The notes under the pieces are model-generated. The model had not been told where the DNA came from and searched no databases. It was given only the letters and a program-made list of their open reading frames with translations. From positions 1 to 49,630 of the forward strand of contig CALJDU010000005.1 of assembly GCA_938024995.1 (NCBI GenBank): DNA of 49,630 bases, in the 5' to 3' direction. Of the stretch, positions 9,629 to 19,347 are shown one piece after another. This DNA comes from an uncultured bacterium. GTDB taxonomy: Bacteria; Myxococcota_A; Polyangia; Polyangiales; Houyiibacteriaceae. Every line of letters starts with the position of its first letter. The first letter of the stretch is position 1. The translations under genes were made by a program, and so were the position numbers.

Positions 9629-12600
9629 ATGTTCTCGCTCTCTTCTTCGGTTCTCTCTCGCCCCGGCTCCGGACGCGGGCTCCTCTCCGCGTGGGTGGTG
9701 GGCTTGCTCTTGAGCACGGTCGCGCTGCCCGCTGAGGCACAGAACCCGTACGACGCCTTTCAACGTGAGCTCTCTCGTCGCGCGGAGCGTCAAGGTCGCG
9801 CCGCCGCTGGCATGAACCCGCTGCTGGAGCTGTGGAACGGTTGGAGCGAAGCGCCGGAAGTCACGACGCGAGAGCTGGAGCGTCTCTCGACCAGCCGTCG
9901 CCTCACACCTGCACGTCGCGCCTACGTTGGGGCTTTGCTCGCGCGGGTGAAGATGAGCGCCGGTGATGTGGACGGAAGCGTCGCCGCGATCCGCGCGCTC
10001 GGGTACCCGGAAGCGTGGCAGGTCGTGGGTCCTTTTGAAAACGAAGGCAAGCGCGGCTTCGCCGAGGCGTACGGTCCCGAAGAGAGCCGCAACGCGCCTT
10101 TCGACCCAGAGGCGCGTTGGGAAGGCAAAGAGCGCGAGGTCTCGTGGCGCGTGAACCCGTCCGCGAGCTTCTTCGGTTACACGAACTTCGACGCGGTCTT
10201 CCGTCCCTACGAAAACGTTTGCGGTTACGCCGAGACGATCGTCGAGTCCGAGCGCGCGCAGGTCCTGAGCGTCTTCCTCGGCGGAGGCGGCGCGGTCAAG
10301 GCGTGGTGGAACGGCGAAGAGATCCTCAGCGATGAGAGCTACCGACGCCCCGACCCCGATCGGCACGTCGCGATGGTCGGCGCGCACCTCGGCGGCAACC
10401 GGTTGCTCGTAAAGTCGTGCGTGACGGATTCCAACTGGGGTTTCTACGCGCGCATCGGTGACGCGAGCGGAGCCCCCGCGAGCAACGTCACGTTCAGCTC
10501 GTCGATCACGCCGTCTGCAGGCGAAGGTCACGGCGTCCGCCTGCCTCGACGTCCGCTCACCGCGCCGCTCGACGATCTCGAAGCCGCGGCCGAAGGGGAC
10601 GACGCGAGCGCGGAAGCGCTGGAGAACCTCGCGCGCTTTCTCTCGACCACCGGCGCCGATGACCCGGCCGAGAACCGCGCGCGTCAGCTCGCCGCGCGGG
10701 CCGCTGACGCAGAGCCGACCGTGTTGCGTCTTCAGCTCGCCGCCGGGCTCGCCGCGCAGCGAGGCGAGATGATGCGCTTTGTGCAGCGCGCGGAAGAACT
10801 CGCGCCGAACGATCCACAGGTCAAGCTGATGTCGATTCGCGTTCGGGCCTCCAGCCTGGAGCCAGCCAGCGCGCTCCCGGTCATCGACGCCTTTCTCGCG
10901 GACAACCCGGGCGGCGTGGAAGGGCTGAGCGCCGCGCTCATCCGCGCCCGTGTTCTTCGGCAGCTCGGTCTCCCGCAGACCGCCCGCGCGCAGATCGAGA
11001 CGCTTGCGGCGCGCGCGCCGAACGCCCCGAGCTTCATCCTCGCGCGCGCGGAAGCCGCCGATTGGGTGGGCGACACGGACGCGGCTTTGGCGCGTCGACG
11101 CGAGGCGCTCGCGATTCGCTACGACGATCTCGGGAGCCGTCGAGCGATCATCGGAGACGCGGTTCGGCGCGGAGAGAACCAAGAAGCGAAGGAGCACCTC
11201 GCGGTGGTCGCGCGCTTGGCCGGCGATCGGACCTCGCAGCTTCGGTACGTCGCGGCTATCCAAGAAGCCATCGGCGACACCGCCGAGGCGCAGTCGACCT
11301 TCCGCGCCGCGCTTGAGCTCGCGCCGGAAGACGCCTCGACCATGGTCTCGCATGGACGCTTTCTTTTACGTCAGAACCAGAGCGACGCCGCGATCGCTTC
11401 CTTTCGCGATGCGCTCGAGATTCGTCCGCAAGACGCCGCGACCCGTGAGCTTCTCGAGAACGTGCGTCCACAAGAGCGACCCGACGAGCGTTACGCCGCG
11501 ACCTCCGAGACGTTCCTCGGGCGCCGCAGCGAGACCGCGGGGTACCCGCTCTCCGTGCTGCAAGACCTCACGGTCAACACCGTGTTTGAGAACGGGCTCG
11601 GCTCAAGCTTCCGTCAGGTCGCGATTCAGGTGCACGACGAAGAGGGCGCGCGCCAGATGCGCACGTACTCGATGCAGTTCGACCCAGGCGCTCAACGGCT
11701 CGACCTCCGAAGCGCCAAGGTGTTCCGCGCGAGCGGGCAGGTGCTCGAGGCGACGCAGACCTTCACGCGTCAGCTCGGCGAGCCCTGGTACCGCATCTAC
11801 TACGACACCCGCGCGTTGGTCGTGGTCTTCCCGGACCTCGAGCCGGGCGACACCGTTGAGCTGCGCTGGCGAACGGATGACGTCGCGCACCGCAACCTCT
11901 TCGCGGACTACTACGGCGACCTGACGTTCCTCCAGGGGACCTCGCCGATCGCGCACAAGGAGTACGTCCTGATCACGCCGTCATCACGAAACTTCCACTT
12001 CAGCGATCCGGGCCTCGAGGGTCTTCAGCACCAGCGCACCGAAGAAGACGGCAAGCGCACCGATCGCTTCGTTGCCGATGACGTCCCCGCGATCCGCGCG
12101 GAACAAGGGATGCCTGGCATGACCGAGATCGCGCCTTACCTCCATGTCTCGACCTACGAGACCTGGGAAGAGGTGGGGCACTGGTACTGGGGCCTCATCC
12201 AGGACCAGCTCTACGCCGATGACTCGCTCAAGCAGACGGTCGCCGAGCTCGTCGACGGCAAGGAGAGCGAGCGCGACAAGGTCATCGCGATTCACGACTG
12301 GGTCGTGGCCAACACGCGTTACGTCGGTCTCGAGTTCGGCATTCACGGCTTCAAGCCTTACCGCGTCCCGCAGATCGTTCAGCGCGGCTTCGGTGACTGC
12401 AAGGACAAGGCGTCGCTCCTCTACACGATGTTCCGCGAGGCCGGCATCGACGCGCACATCATCTTGGTGCGCACGCGCCGCAACGGGCAGATCACCGACC
12501 TTCCGGCGTCCCTCGCGGTCTTCGACCACGCGATCGCGTACGTCCCCGGGCTTGACCTCTACATCGACGGCACCGCCGAGCACAGCGGCATCACCGAGCT

Positions 12601-13318
12601 CCCGCAGATGGATCAGGGCGTCACCGTGCTTCACGTTTGGCCAACCGGGAGCGAGCTTCGCCGCACGCCGATCTTGCCCGCTGATCGCAACCGCCGGACC
12701 CGCAACCTCGACATTCGACTCGCGGCGGACGGCAGCGCGGACCTCACCGTGAGCGAAGAAGTGCGCGGCGCCCAAGCAGCGTCGTACCGCAACACCTACG
12801 CCGCCGAGGGCACGCGCGAGGAGCGCTTCGAGCGACGCATGCGCGGCATGTTCCCTGGCCTCGAGCTGACCTCACAGCGCTTTGAGAACCTCGACAACCT
12901 CGAGGTGCCGGTGACCTACCAATACGAGGCGCGCGTTCCGCAGATGGCGCAGAACGACGGCGAAGGTCTGACCATCGCGCCGTCCACGCTTCAAGATCTC
13001 GTCCGCTCGATGGCGCGAAACTCGGAGCGCGGTTACCCGCTCGATCTCGGCGGTACCAACAGCTATGTCGAGGAGCGCGTCGTCCGCGTGCCTGCCGGAC
13101 ATCGCGCGACCCGCGTTCCGGAGAGCGGCACGGCAGAGAGCCCGTTCGGGACCCTTCGCATGACGGTCGAGTCGGACGGGGAGCGCGTCGAGACCCGCAC
13201 CGAGTTTTCCCTTAACCGCGACCGGGTCGAGCCCGGCGAATACGAAGCGTTCCGCGGTTGGGTTCAAGCCGCTGACGTCATCCTTCGGCAACGCGTTCGG
13301 ATCGAGGGAGCGAACTGA
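9629..13318 (+). CDS. Secreted DUF3857/transglutaminase-like protein with TPR region, catalytic triad intact
   Basis: About 1229 residues from ATG 9629, which has AAAGGA nine bases upstream; a TTG at 9611 is in frame. The signal peptide ends VALPAEA before QNPYDAF. Next is a beta domain with WQVVGPFENEG, then TPR-like helices (about residues 330-630). DUF3857 follows, from GYPLSVLQDLTVNTVFENG to about residue 760, and then a transglutaminase-like fold with RGFGDCKDKASLL, FDHAIAYVPG and YIDGTAEH. These supply Cys, His and Asp at codons 12398, 12527 and 12566. Proteins of this layout are periplasmic and of unknown substrate. The stop overlaps the start of a full-length paralogue (TGATG), so both are probably made together. 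Confidence 0.85.
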   Translation: MFSLSSSVLSRPGSGRGLLSAWVVGLLLSTVALPAEAQNPYDAFQRELSRRAERQGRAAAGMNPLLELWNGWSEAPEVTTRELERLSTSRRLTPARRAYVGALLARVKMSAGDVDGSVAAIRALGYPEAWQVVGPFENEGKRGFAEAYGPEESRNAPFDPEARWEGKEREVSWRVNPSASFFGYTNFDAVFRPYENVCGYAETIVESERAQVLSVFLGGGGAVKAWWNGEEILSDESYRRPDPDRHVAMVGAHLGGNRLLVKSCVTDSNWGFYARIGDASGAPASNVTFSSSITPSAGEGHGVRLPRRPLTAPLDDLEAAAEGDDASAEALENLARFLSTTGADDPAENRARQLAARAADAEPTVLRLQLAAGLAAQRGEMMRFVQRAEELAPNDPQVKLMSIRVRASSLEPASALPVIDAFLADNPGGVEGLSAALIRARVLRQLGLPQTARAQIETLAARAPNAPSFILARAEAADWVGDTDAALARRREALAIRYDDLGSRRAIIGDAVRRGENQEAKEHLAVVARLAGDRTSQLRYVAAIQEAIGDTAEAQSTFRAALELAPEDASTMVSHGRFLLRQNQSDAAIASFRDALEIRPQDAATRELLENVRPQERPDERYAATSETFLGRRSETAGYPLSVLQDLTVNTVFENGLGSSFRQVAIQVHDEEGARQMRTYSMQFDPGAQRLDLRSAKVFRASGQVLEATQTFTRQLGEPWYRIYYDTRALVVVFPDLEPGDTVELRWRTDDVAHRNLFADYYGDLTFLQGTSPIAHKEYVLITPSSRNFHFSDPGLEGLQHQRTEEDGKRTDRFVADDVPAIRAEQGMPGMTEIAPYLHVSTYETWEEVGHWYWGLIQDQLYADDSLKQTVAELVDGKESERDKVIAIHDWVVANTRYVGLEFGIHGFKPYRVPQIVQRGFGDCKDKASLLYTMFREAGIDAHIILVRTRRNGQITDLPASLAVFDHAIAYVPGLDLYIDGTAEHSGITELPQMDQGVTVLHVWPTGSELRRTPILPADRNRRTRNLDIRLAADGSADLTVSEEVRGAQAASYRNTYAAEGTREERFERRMRGMFPGLELTSQRFENLDNLEVPVTYQYEARVPQMAQNDGEGLTIAPSTLQDLVRSMARNSERGYPLDLGGTNSYVEERVVRVPAGHRATRVPESGTAESPFGTLRMTVESDGERVETRTEFSLNRDRVEPGEYEAFRGWVQAADVILRQRVRIEGAN

Positions 13319-16300
13319 TGCGCGCCGACAACCACACCCTTCGAGCCCGCAGCCTTCGAGCGAACATGAACACCGTATACGTCAGCCGAGCGCTCACCCT
13401 AGCGCTGCTCCTCACCCCGCTCCTCACTCTCGCGGCTTGCGGCGGTACCCAGACGCAGACCGCTCGACGCGCGCCCACCCTCGACGACATCCGTCGCCGC
13501 GCGGTTGCGCTCCCAGACAGCGCGCGTTGGCAAAAGCGTCGCGCGGTCGCGGAGCTCCTCTGGCCCGACGGCGATCCCGTCATCGCGTTTGAGCAGCTGG
13601 GCAAGGCCCGCGCGCTGCGTCCGGAAGACACCACGCTGGCGTTGCTCCTCGGGGTCGAGCGTCAGCTTCACGGGTACCCGGCGGCGTCGCTTGATGCCTT
13701 GATGGAGACCATCCAGCTCGCGCGGACGTCGAACGAAGCCGACGCGCGCTTCAACGCCGAGGTCGCGGTCGCGGCCATGACCGATCTCCTGGGCATCGCC
13801 CCGAACTTCCCGTCACGGGTCCGGCCCTTCCTCGACGAGGTCTTGGCGGATCCAGGGCGCCTCGGGGGCGCGACAGAGCACGAGCTGCGTGAGCTCGCGA
13901 TTGAGCTCGCGTTTCGGCGCGGAGACAAAGCAGCCGCGGACGCCTTCGCCGCGCCGTGCATCACCGACTGGAAGGTCGCCGGCCCCTTCGGGCCACGAGA
14001 GCTCCTCGGTTTCGATCGATCGTTCCCGCCGGAAGAAGGCGCGCTCGCCGCGGCCTACGACCTCGGCCCGAGTCGGGGAGAACGACCCGTCCGAGAGATC
14101 GAAGCGCGCGGCTGTTCCTCGCACCTCGGAAACGGTCCGGTCCCGATGGGCGGCACGACCTACGCGGTGGGTGAGATCGAGGGCGGTGACCAGGTGCTGC
14201 GCCTCGAGACGCCGAACTCGGTCGAGCTCCGCATTGATGGCGAGGTCGTCATCCGGCTCGATCGTCGTCGCGAGCCGACCCCGCGCGTGACCTTCCATCG
14301 TCTCCCGCTCTCGCCGGGGACGCACCAGATCATGCTCAAGGTCACGACGCGTCACCCGAACCCGGTCGTGATCGTCTCGTCGTACCCCGCCTTCGACGCG
14401 TCGCTCGACGACGCGAACGGGCCGTACCACACCTACCTGAACTCTGCGGTTCAGCTCGCGCGCGGTGACGTGGTCGGGGCCCGTGAGACGCTCCATGATG
14501 TCGAGGACGGCTCGCCGGTGGTGACCTTGTTGAAGGCCAACGTGGCGCTCGCGGATCCGCTGCGCGGCGACGACATTCGGCGCGACGAGGCGCGGCGTCT
14601 GCTCCGCATCGTGGCGGAGCGAGACGGGAACGCCTGGTTCCCGATTTTGCAGCTCGCGAACCTGACCGCGGCAGAGGGTCGCGATCAGGAAGCGCTCTCG
14701 GTGGTGAAGGACGCCGCCGACCGCTGGCCCGAGATCGTCGGCTTCCCGATCACCACCGTGGGGCTCCTGCTCAACCGCGGCTGGGACGCGCAGGCCACTG
14801 AGTACATCGCGCGCGCTCGCGCGATCGCGCCGGAAGCGTGTGTGCCGATTCAAGCAGAGCTCGCGAGCGCGCAGCGTCACGATCGAACCGCGGAGATCGA
14901 GCAAAAGATCACCGCGCTGATGGAGTGCGACGCGCGCAGCAATGAGCGCTACTCACGGCTCCGCACGACCCGTCGCTGGGACGAAGCGGGGCGCGAGCTG
15001 GAGCGCTTGGCGTCGCTTGAGCCCGCGCAAGCGCGGAACCGGATCATGTCGGCGCGCCTTGATCTCGCGGAGAGCCGCGGCGACCAAGACGCGGTCGACG
15101 CGATCCTCAGCGAGCTCGCCGCGCTTCGTCCGCTCTCGGCCGACATCGTGCGCACCCGCGCGGACCGTCTCTTGGCCGGCGGAGATCGCTCGGGCGCGCT
15201 TCAGACTTTGGACTCCGCGCTCGCGCGTGAGCCCGAAGCGATGAGCGTGCTTCGCCGCGTTCGAACCGCCCTCGGAGGTCGCGACGAGATCGCGAGCTTC
15301 CGGCTCGACGGTGCGGAGGCGCTGCGTGAGTTTGAGGCGTCCGGTCGCGAGTACACCGAGCCTCAGGTCTTGGTCCTCGACTACACCGCGGTGCGGGTCT
15401 TTGAAGACGGTTCTTCGCTCTCGCTCACGCACCAGATCTACAAAGTACAGAGCGAAGAGGCGATCGACGCGCAAGGCGAGTTCTCGCCGCCGCAAGGACA
15501 GCTGCTCACCCTCCACACCATCAAGTCGGACGGGACGCGGCTCGAGCCGGACCTGATCGAGGGCAAGGAGACCATCTCCATGCCGAACCTCCAGATCGGT
15601 GACTACGTCGAGTACGAGTACCTCCAGGTGCTCGACGCGCCGATCGCGTTCCCGCGCGGCGTCCTCGGGGACCGCTTCTTCTTCCAGAGCTTTGAGGTCC
15701 CCTTCGACCGCACGGAGCTGATCGTGATCATGCCGGAAGACATGCAGGCCACGGTTGATCCGCGCGGTCCGGCGCCGACCACGCAGCGCACCGTCGCGGA
15801 TGGTCTCGCGGTCTACAAGTGGCGCCTCGACGAGAGCCGCCCGGTGGTTCGAGAGCCGGGCAGCGTCAACACGCGTGAGTTCATGCCCTCGATCAACTGG
15901 GGCATCGGCGCGACGTGGGAGCTCTTCGTTGAGAACCTGATCGACGTCCTGGCGGATCGCGACGTCGCGGACCCGGCGGACGAACGCCTCGTCCGTGAGA
16001 TCACCTTGGGGGCCCGGACCCAGCGCGAGCGCGCGGAGCGGATCTACGACTGGGTGCTTGAGAACGTCGAGAGCAGCCGCGATCTCTTCGGGCTCTCCGC
16101 CGCGATGGTGTCGGGGCGCACCGGCAACCGCGCGCGAGTCCTGCACTACTTGTTTGGGCTCGCTGAGATCCCCAGCAAGCTCGTGTTGATCCGCGGCTTC
16201 GGCAACGACCAGACGCGGTCCGATCTCGCGGACGACGACACCTACAGCAACCTGCTCGTGATGCTCGGGAGCGGTGAGTCGGCGATGTTTGTGAGCGCGG

Positions 16301-17052
16301 CGGCGCGAGGCGTGCCCTTTGGTTACGTCGCGCCGGCCCTTCGCGGACAAGACGCGCTCGTTCTGGAGCCGGGCGAGAACCGGATCGAGATCCCGCGGGA
16401 GACCGTGCAAGCGGACACGCGACGGATCAGTATCGACCTCGTGATCGCGCGCGACGGTACCGCGGTCGCCGAGGTCACCGAGCGCTACACGGGGCTCGGC
16501 GCGATCAGCTGGCGCGGGGACCTTGAGGGCATCCCCGCCGCGATGCTCGACCAGCGCTTTGAAGAGGCCTACGCCTCGCGCGTGATGCCGGCGGCGACGA
16601 TGCAAGAGCTTCGCATCACGGGCCAAGAGAACGCGGATGAGCCGCTCACGCTTCGTTACACCCTGGCGGTCCCATCGGTGGTGCGTCGTCAGGGCAATGA
16701 GTTCATCCTGCCCGCGGGCCTCTTCGCGTCGTACCTGGCGCGGACCTTTGCGCGCCAGCCGTCGCGCACCCAGCCGATGTTGATCGCGCCTCCGGTCGAT
16801 CAGCAGGTCCGGATCCGCGTTCGCCTTCCGCAGGGCGCGAGCTTCACGCAGGAGCTGGCGCCGACGGAGCTGACGGGGCCGCACGGCGCCCGCTTCGAGA
16901 TGCAGACGCGCGTTCGTGACAACGAGCTCCGCTTGATGCGGGACGTAAAGCTCCCGCTCGCGCGCCTGAGCCCCGAGGAGTACCCGGCGTTTGCAGAGTT
17001 TTGCCGCGCCGCGGACGCTGCGGAACAGCGCGAGATCCACATCACGATGTAG
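13318..17052 (+). CDS. DUF3857/transglutaminase-like lipoprotein paralogue with lost catalytic residues
   Basis: 1244 residues, same layout as the preceding protein: a WKVAGPFGPRE beta domain, TPR-like helices, DUF3857 (about residues 695-810) and a transglutaminase-like region. The N-terminus carries a lipobox (LTLAACGG) after an unusually long Arg-rich start. The first ATG (13318) has GAGGGAG upstream and is coupled to the previous stop; an ATG at 13366 gives a more typical signal. In the transglutaminase region the motif GDCKDKA is replaced by GRTGNRA (Thr at codon 16120), and neither the DHA motif nor the downstream Asp is present. The fold is kept but the triad is not, so it is probably a non-catalytic partner of the active paralogue. 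Confidence 0.83.
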   Translation: MRADNHTLRARSLRANMNTVYVSRALTLALLLTPLLTLAACGGTQTQTARRAPTLDDIRRRAVALPDSARWQKRRAVAELLWPDGDPVIAFEQLGKARALRPEDTTLALLLGVERQLHGYPAASLDALMETIQLARTSNEADARFNAEVAVAAMTDLLGIAPNFPSRVRPFLDEVLADPGRLGGATEHELRELAIELAFRRGDKAAADAFAAPCITDWKVAGPFGPRELLGFDRSFPPEEGALAAAYDLGPSRGERPVREIEARGCSSHLGNGPVPMGGTTYAVGEIEGGDQVLRLETPNSVELRIDGEVVIRLDRRREPTPRVTFHRLPLSPGTHQIMLKVTTRHPNPVVIVSSYPAFDASLDDANGPYHTYLNSAVQLARGDVVGARETLHDVEDGSPVVTLLKANVALADPLRGDDIRRDEARRLLRIVAERDGNAWFPILQLANLTAAEGRDQEALSVVKDAADRWPEIVGFPITTVGLLLNRGWDAQATEYIARARAIAPEACVPIQAELASAQRHDRTAEIEQKITALMECDARSNERYSRLRTTRRWDEAGRELERLASLEPAQARNRIMSARLDLAESRGDQDAVDAILSELAALRPLSADIVRTRADRLLAGGDRSGALQTLDSALAREPEAMSVLRRVRTALGGRDEIASFRLDGAEALREFEASGREYTEPQVLVLDYTAVRVFEDGSSLSLTHQIYKVQSEEAIDAQGEFSPPQGQLLTLHTIKSDGTRLEPDLIEGKETISMPNLQIGDYVEYEYLQVLDAPIAFPRGVLGDRFFFQSFEVPFDRTELIVIMPEDMQATVDPRGPAPTTQRTVADGLAVYKWRLDESRPVVREPGSVNTREFMPSINWGIGATWELFVENLIDVLADRDVADPADERLVREITLGARTQRERAERIYDWVLENVESSRDLFGLSAAMVSGRTGNRARVLHYLFGLAEIPSKLVLIRGFGNDQTRSDLADDDTYSNLLVMLGSGESAMFVSAAARGVPFGYVAPALRGQDALVLEPGENRIEIPRETVQADTRRISIDLVIARDGTAVAEVTERYTGLGAISWRGDLEGIPAAMLDQRFEEAYASRVMPAATMQELRITGQENADEPLTLRYTLAVPSVVRRQGNEFILPAGLFASYLARTFARQPSRTQPMLIAPPVDQQVRIRVRLPQGASFTQELAPTELTGPHGARFEMQTRVRDNELRLMRDVKLPLARLSPEEYPAFAEFCRAADAAEQREIHITM

Positions 17053-17064
17053 CTGGGTGTTCTC

Positions 17065-17087
17065 AAGGGTTTGAGTCGCAAACCCTT
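17065..17087. terminator. Hairpin after the transglutaminase-like gene pair
   Basis: AAGGGTTTG (17065-17073) pairs perfectly with CAAACCCTT (17079-17087) around a 5-base loop, starting 13 bases after the stop codon. There is no following T run, so termination by this element alone is uncertain. It is the first structured element of the 321-base gap before the citrate synthase gene; no gene is seen in that gap. Confidence 0.5.
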
Positions 17088-17204
17088 CTCGCCTACGGCG
17101 ATTCACCCAACGTTCGCTTCGCGAGTCGCAGATCCTCGCTTCGGCGCTCCTTGTGCTCGCAGGCGGTCGCTGCGGGCTTTGTCCGTCGTGGTCACCCCGC
17201 GTTT

Positions 17205-17231
17205 CGAACGACTTTTGTCTCAAGTCGTTCG
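17205..17231. promoter_or_regulatory. 10-bp perfect inverted repeat upstream of the citrate synthase gene
   Basis: CGAACGACTT (17205-17214) and AAGTCGTTCG (17222-17231) are perfect complements with a 7-base spacer, about 140 bases upstream of the citrate synthase start. The size and symmetry suit a dimeric repressor site or a leader hairpin. No confident -10/-35 pair was found around it. Confidence 0.5.
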
Positions 17232-17373
17232 CCTCCTCGCGTGCCGGTCTCTGTCGGCTCGTGTAGTCTTCGCGCGTGCTTTGCGGCACTGGCCTGGCCA
17301 CGCGCCCGCCGTCCCCCACGTTCCCCGACGCGTCCGAGTGGGCGCTCCGGGCAAACCATAAAGAGAGAGAGCG

Positions 17374-18675
17374 ATGCCAAAGGAAGCCACACCGAAGGAC
17401 ACGTTGACCGTCACGGACAACCGCACCGGGAAGACCTACGAGCTCCCGGTCGAGAACGACACCATCCGCGCGATGGACCTGCGTCAGATCAAGGTCAAGG
17501 ACGACGACTTCGGGATGATGTCCTACGACCCGGCGTACAAAAACACCGCGTCAACCAAGAGCAACATCACGCTCATCAACGGTGGCCAGGGCGTCCTGCG
17601 TTACCGCGGCTACCCGATCGAAGAGCTCGCGGAGAAGTCCTCGTTCCTCGAGGTCTCCTACTTGCTCTACAACGGCGAGCTGCCGACGCGCTCGGAGCTC
17701 GAGGGGTTCCGCTACCAGATCACGCATCACACGATGGTTCACGAGAACATCCGTGAGTTTATCGACGCCTTCCGCTACGACGCGCACCCGATGGGCATGC
17801 TCGTGAGCACGGTCGCGGCGCTCTCGACGTTCTACCCGGACGCCAAGGACGTCGAGGACAAGCACACCCGCCAGCTCCAGATGTACCGCTTGATGGCGAA
17901 GATGCCGACGCTCGCGGCCTACGCCTACCGTCACCGTCGCGGGCTCCCGTACGTTTACCCGGACAACGACCTCAGCTACTCGGGCAACTTCTTGAGCATG
18001 CTCTTCAAGATGACCGAGACCAAGTACACGCCGAAGCCCGCGATCGAGAAGGCGCTCGACGTGCTCTTCATCTTGCACGCGGACCACGAGCAGAACTGTT
18101 CGGCGACCGCGATGCGCGGCGTCGGTAGCTCCCGTGTCGATCCCTTCAGCGCGGCCGCGGCGGCCTGCGCGGCGCTCTACGGACCGCTCCACGGCGGCGC
18201 CAACGAAGCGGTCATCCGGATGCTCAACGAGATCGGCTCCGTGAAGGCGATCCCCGAGTACATCAAGCGCGTGAAGAACCGCGAGGTTCGCTTGATGGGC
18301 TTCGGTCACCGCGTCTACAAGAACTACGACCCGCGCGCGCTCATCATCAAGAAGCTCGCGTACCAGGTCTTCGACGAGGTCGGGAAGAACCCGCTCATCG
18401 ACATCGCGCTCGAGCTTGAGCGGATCGCGCTCGAGGACGAGTACTTCGTGAGCAAGAAGCTCTACCCGAACGTCGATTTCTACTCGGGCCTCATCTACCA
18501 ATCGATGGGTCTGCCGATGGATCTCTTCCCGGTGCTCTTCGCGATCGGCCGCACCCCCGGCTGGCTCTCGCAGTGGGAAGAGATGCTCACGGACAACGAG
18601 CAGCGCATCGCGCGCCCGCGCCAGGTCTACCTCGGCGCCGGAAAGCGCGAGTACGTCCCGATCTCGGAGCGCTGA
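17374..18675 (+). CDS. gltA: Citrate synthase
   Basis: 433 residues; condenses acetyl-CoA with oxaloacetate at the entry of the TCA cycle. The active-site elements are all visible: HADHEQN and GPLHGGANE supply the first His, LMGFGHRVYKNYDPR the second His, and NVDFYSG the catalytic Asp. The ~70-residue N-terminal part with KSNITLINGGQGVLRYRGY is that of hexameric type II-like bacterial enzymes. A purine-rich AAAGAGAGAGAG precedes the ATG. It is followed closely by an intrinsic terminator, so it is probably monocistronic. A perfect 10-bp palindrome upstream is a candidate control site. Confidence 0.97.
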   Translation: MPKEATPKDTLTVTDNRTGKTYELPVENDTIRAMDLRQIKVKDDDFGMMSYDPAYKNTASTKSNITLINGGQGVLRYRGYPIEELAEKSSFLEVSYLLYNGELPTRSELEGFRYQITHHTMVHENIREFIDAFRYDAHPMGMLVSTVAALSTFYPDAKDVEDKHTRQLQMYRLMAKMPTLAAYAYRHRRGLPYVYPDNDLSYSGNFLSMLFKMTETKYTPKPAIEKALDVLFILHADHEQNCSATAMRGVGSSRVDPFSAAAAACAALYGPLHGGANEAVIRMLNEIGSVKAIPEYIKRVKNREVRLMGFGHRVYKNYDPRALIIKKLAYQVFDEVGKNPLIDIALELERIALEDEYFVSKKLYPNVDFYSGLIYQSMGLPMDLFPVLFAIGRTPGWLSQWEEMLTDNEQRIARPRQVYLGAGKREYVPISER

Positions 18676-18694
18676 GCCCAGAACAGTTCGAGTG

Positions 18695-18732
18695 AGAAGG
18701 CCACGCGCGAGAGCACGTGGCCTTCTTCGTTT
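18695..18732 (+). terminator. Intrinsic terminator after the citrate synthase gene
   Basis: AGAAGGCCACG (18695-18705) pairs with CGTGGCCTTCT (18716-18726) over 11 base pairs with a 10-base loop, followed by TTCGTTT. It lies 20 bases after the stop codon. Confidence 0.85.
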
Positions 18733-18770
18733 CCCTCGCGGGCGGGAGCACTCGGTGCGATACTCGTCGC

Positions 18771-19304
18771 ATGCCCGACGCGACCGAGATCATCGCCTTC
18801 TGGTTCGACGAACTCGAGCCGTCTCAGCATTGGGAAAAGGACCCCGCGTTCGATCAGATGGTGCGCGATCGTTTTGGTGCGGTTCACGCTGCCGCGGCGC
18901 GGTGTGAGACGCACGGGTGGCGCGAGTCCGCGGACGGGCGGCTGGCCGAGATCATCGTGCTCGATCAGTTCTCGCGGAACATGTTTCGCGATCGTCCAGA
19001 GGCGTTCGCTTGGGACCCGCTCGCGCTCGCGCTTTCCCAAGAGGCGATCCGCGTGGGCGACGACAAGCGCATCGCGGAAGATCGTCGCGCCTTTCTCTAC
19101 ATGCCGTTTATGCACAGCGAGTCGGCCGCGATCCACGAGGTCGCGGCCGAGCTCTTTAAGCCGTTTCGGAACTACGAATTCGAACTGAAGCACAAGGCGA
19201 TCATCGATCGCTTCGGTCGGTACCCACACCGCAACGCGATCCTTGGCCGAACCTCGACCCCAGAGGAGCTCGCGTTCTTAGAAGGTCCGGACTCGTCGTT
19301 CTGA
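18771..19304 (+). CDS. DUF924-family protein
   Basis: 177 residues from ATG 18771 (MPDATEIIAFWFDEL), which is the usual family start; an in-frame TTG at 18717 would place translation inside the upstream terminator. DUF924 proteins are all-helical, TPR-like and soluble. The family blocks are visible: IIAFWFDEL, WRESADGRLAEIIVLDQFSRNMFRD, RAFLYMPFMHSES and NAILGRTSTPEELAFL. No catalytic activity is established for the family. It stands alone between the citrate synthase gene and the convergent RNA polymerase chimera. Confidence 0.9.
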   Translation: MPDATEIIAFWFDELEPSQHWEKDPAFDQMVRDRFGAVHAAAARCETHGWRESADGRLAEIIVLDQFSRNMFRDRPEAFAWDPLALALSQEAIRVGDDKRIAEDRRAFLYMPFMHSESAAIHEVAAELFKPFRNYEFELKHKAIIDRFGRYPHRNAILGRTSTPEELAFLEGPDSSF

Positions 19305-19347
19305 CGTCAGTGGGTCGCGACCTCTCGCCACGCGCCGAGATGTCGCC

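Noticed and set aside
9362..11353. 663-residue open frame on the minus strand
   Set aside because: It runs antisense through the transglutaminase-like gene and the 5' end of the DM13 lipoprotein in a different frame, and has shadow composition.
14953..17319. 788-residue open frame on the minus strand
   Set aside because: It is fully antisense to the DUF3857 lipoprotein gene, is Arg/His-rich with no recognisable domain, and disappears at the ends of that gene; a high-GC shadow frame.
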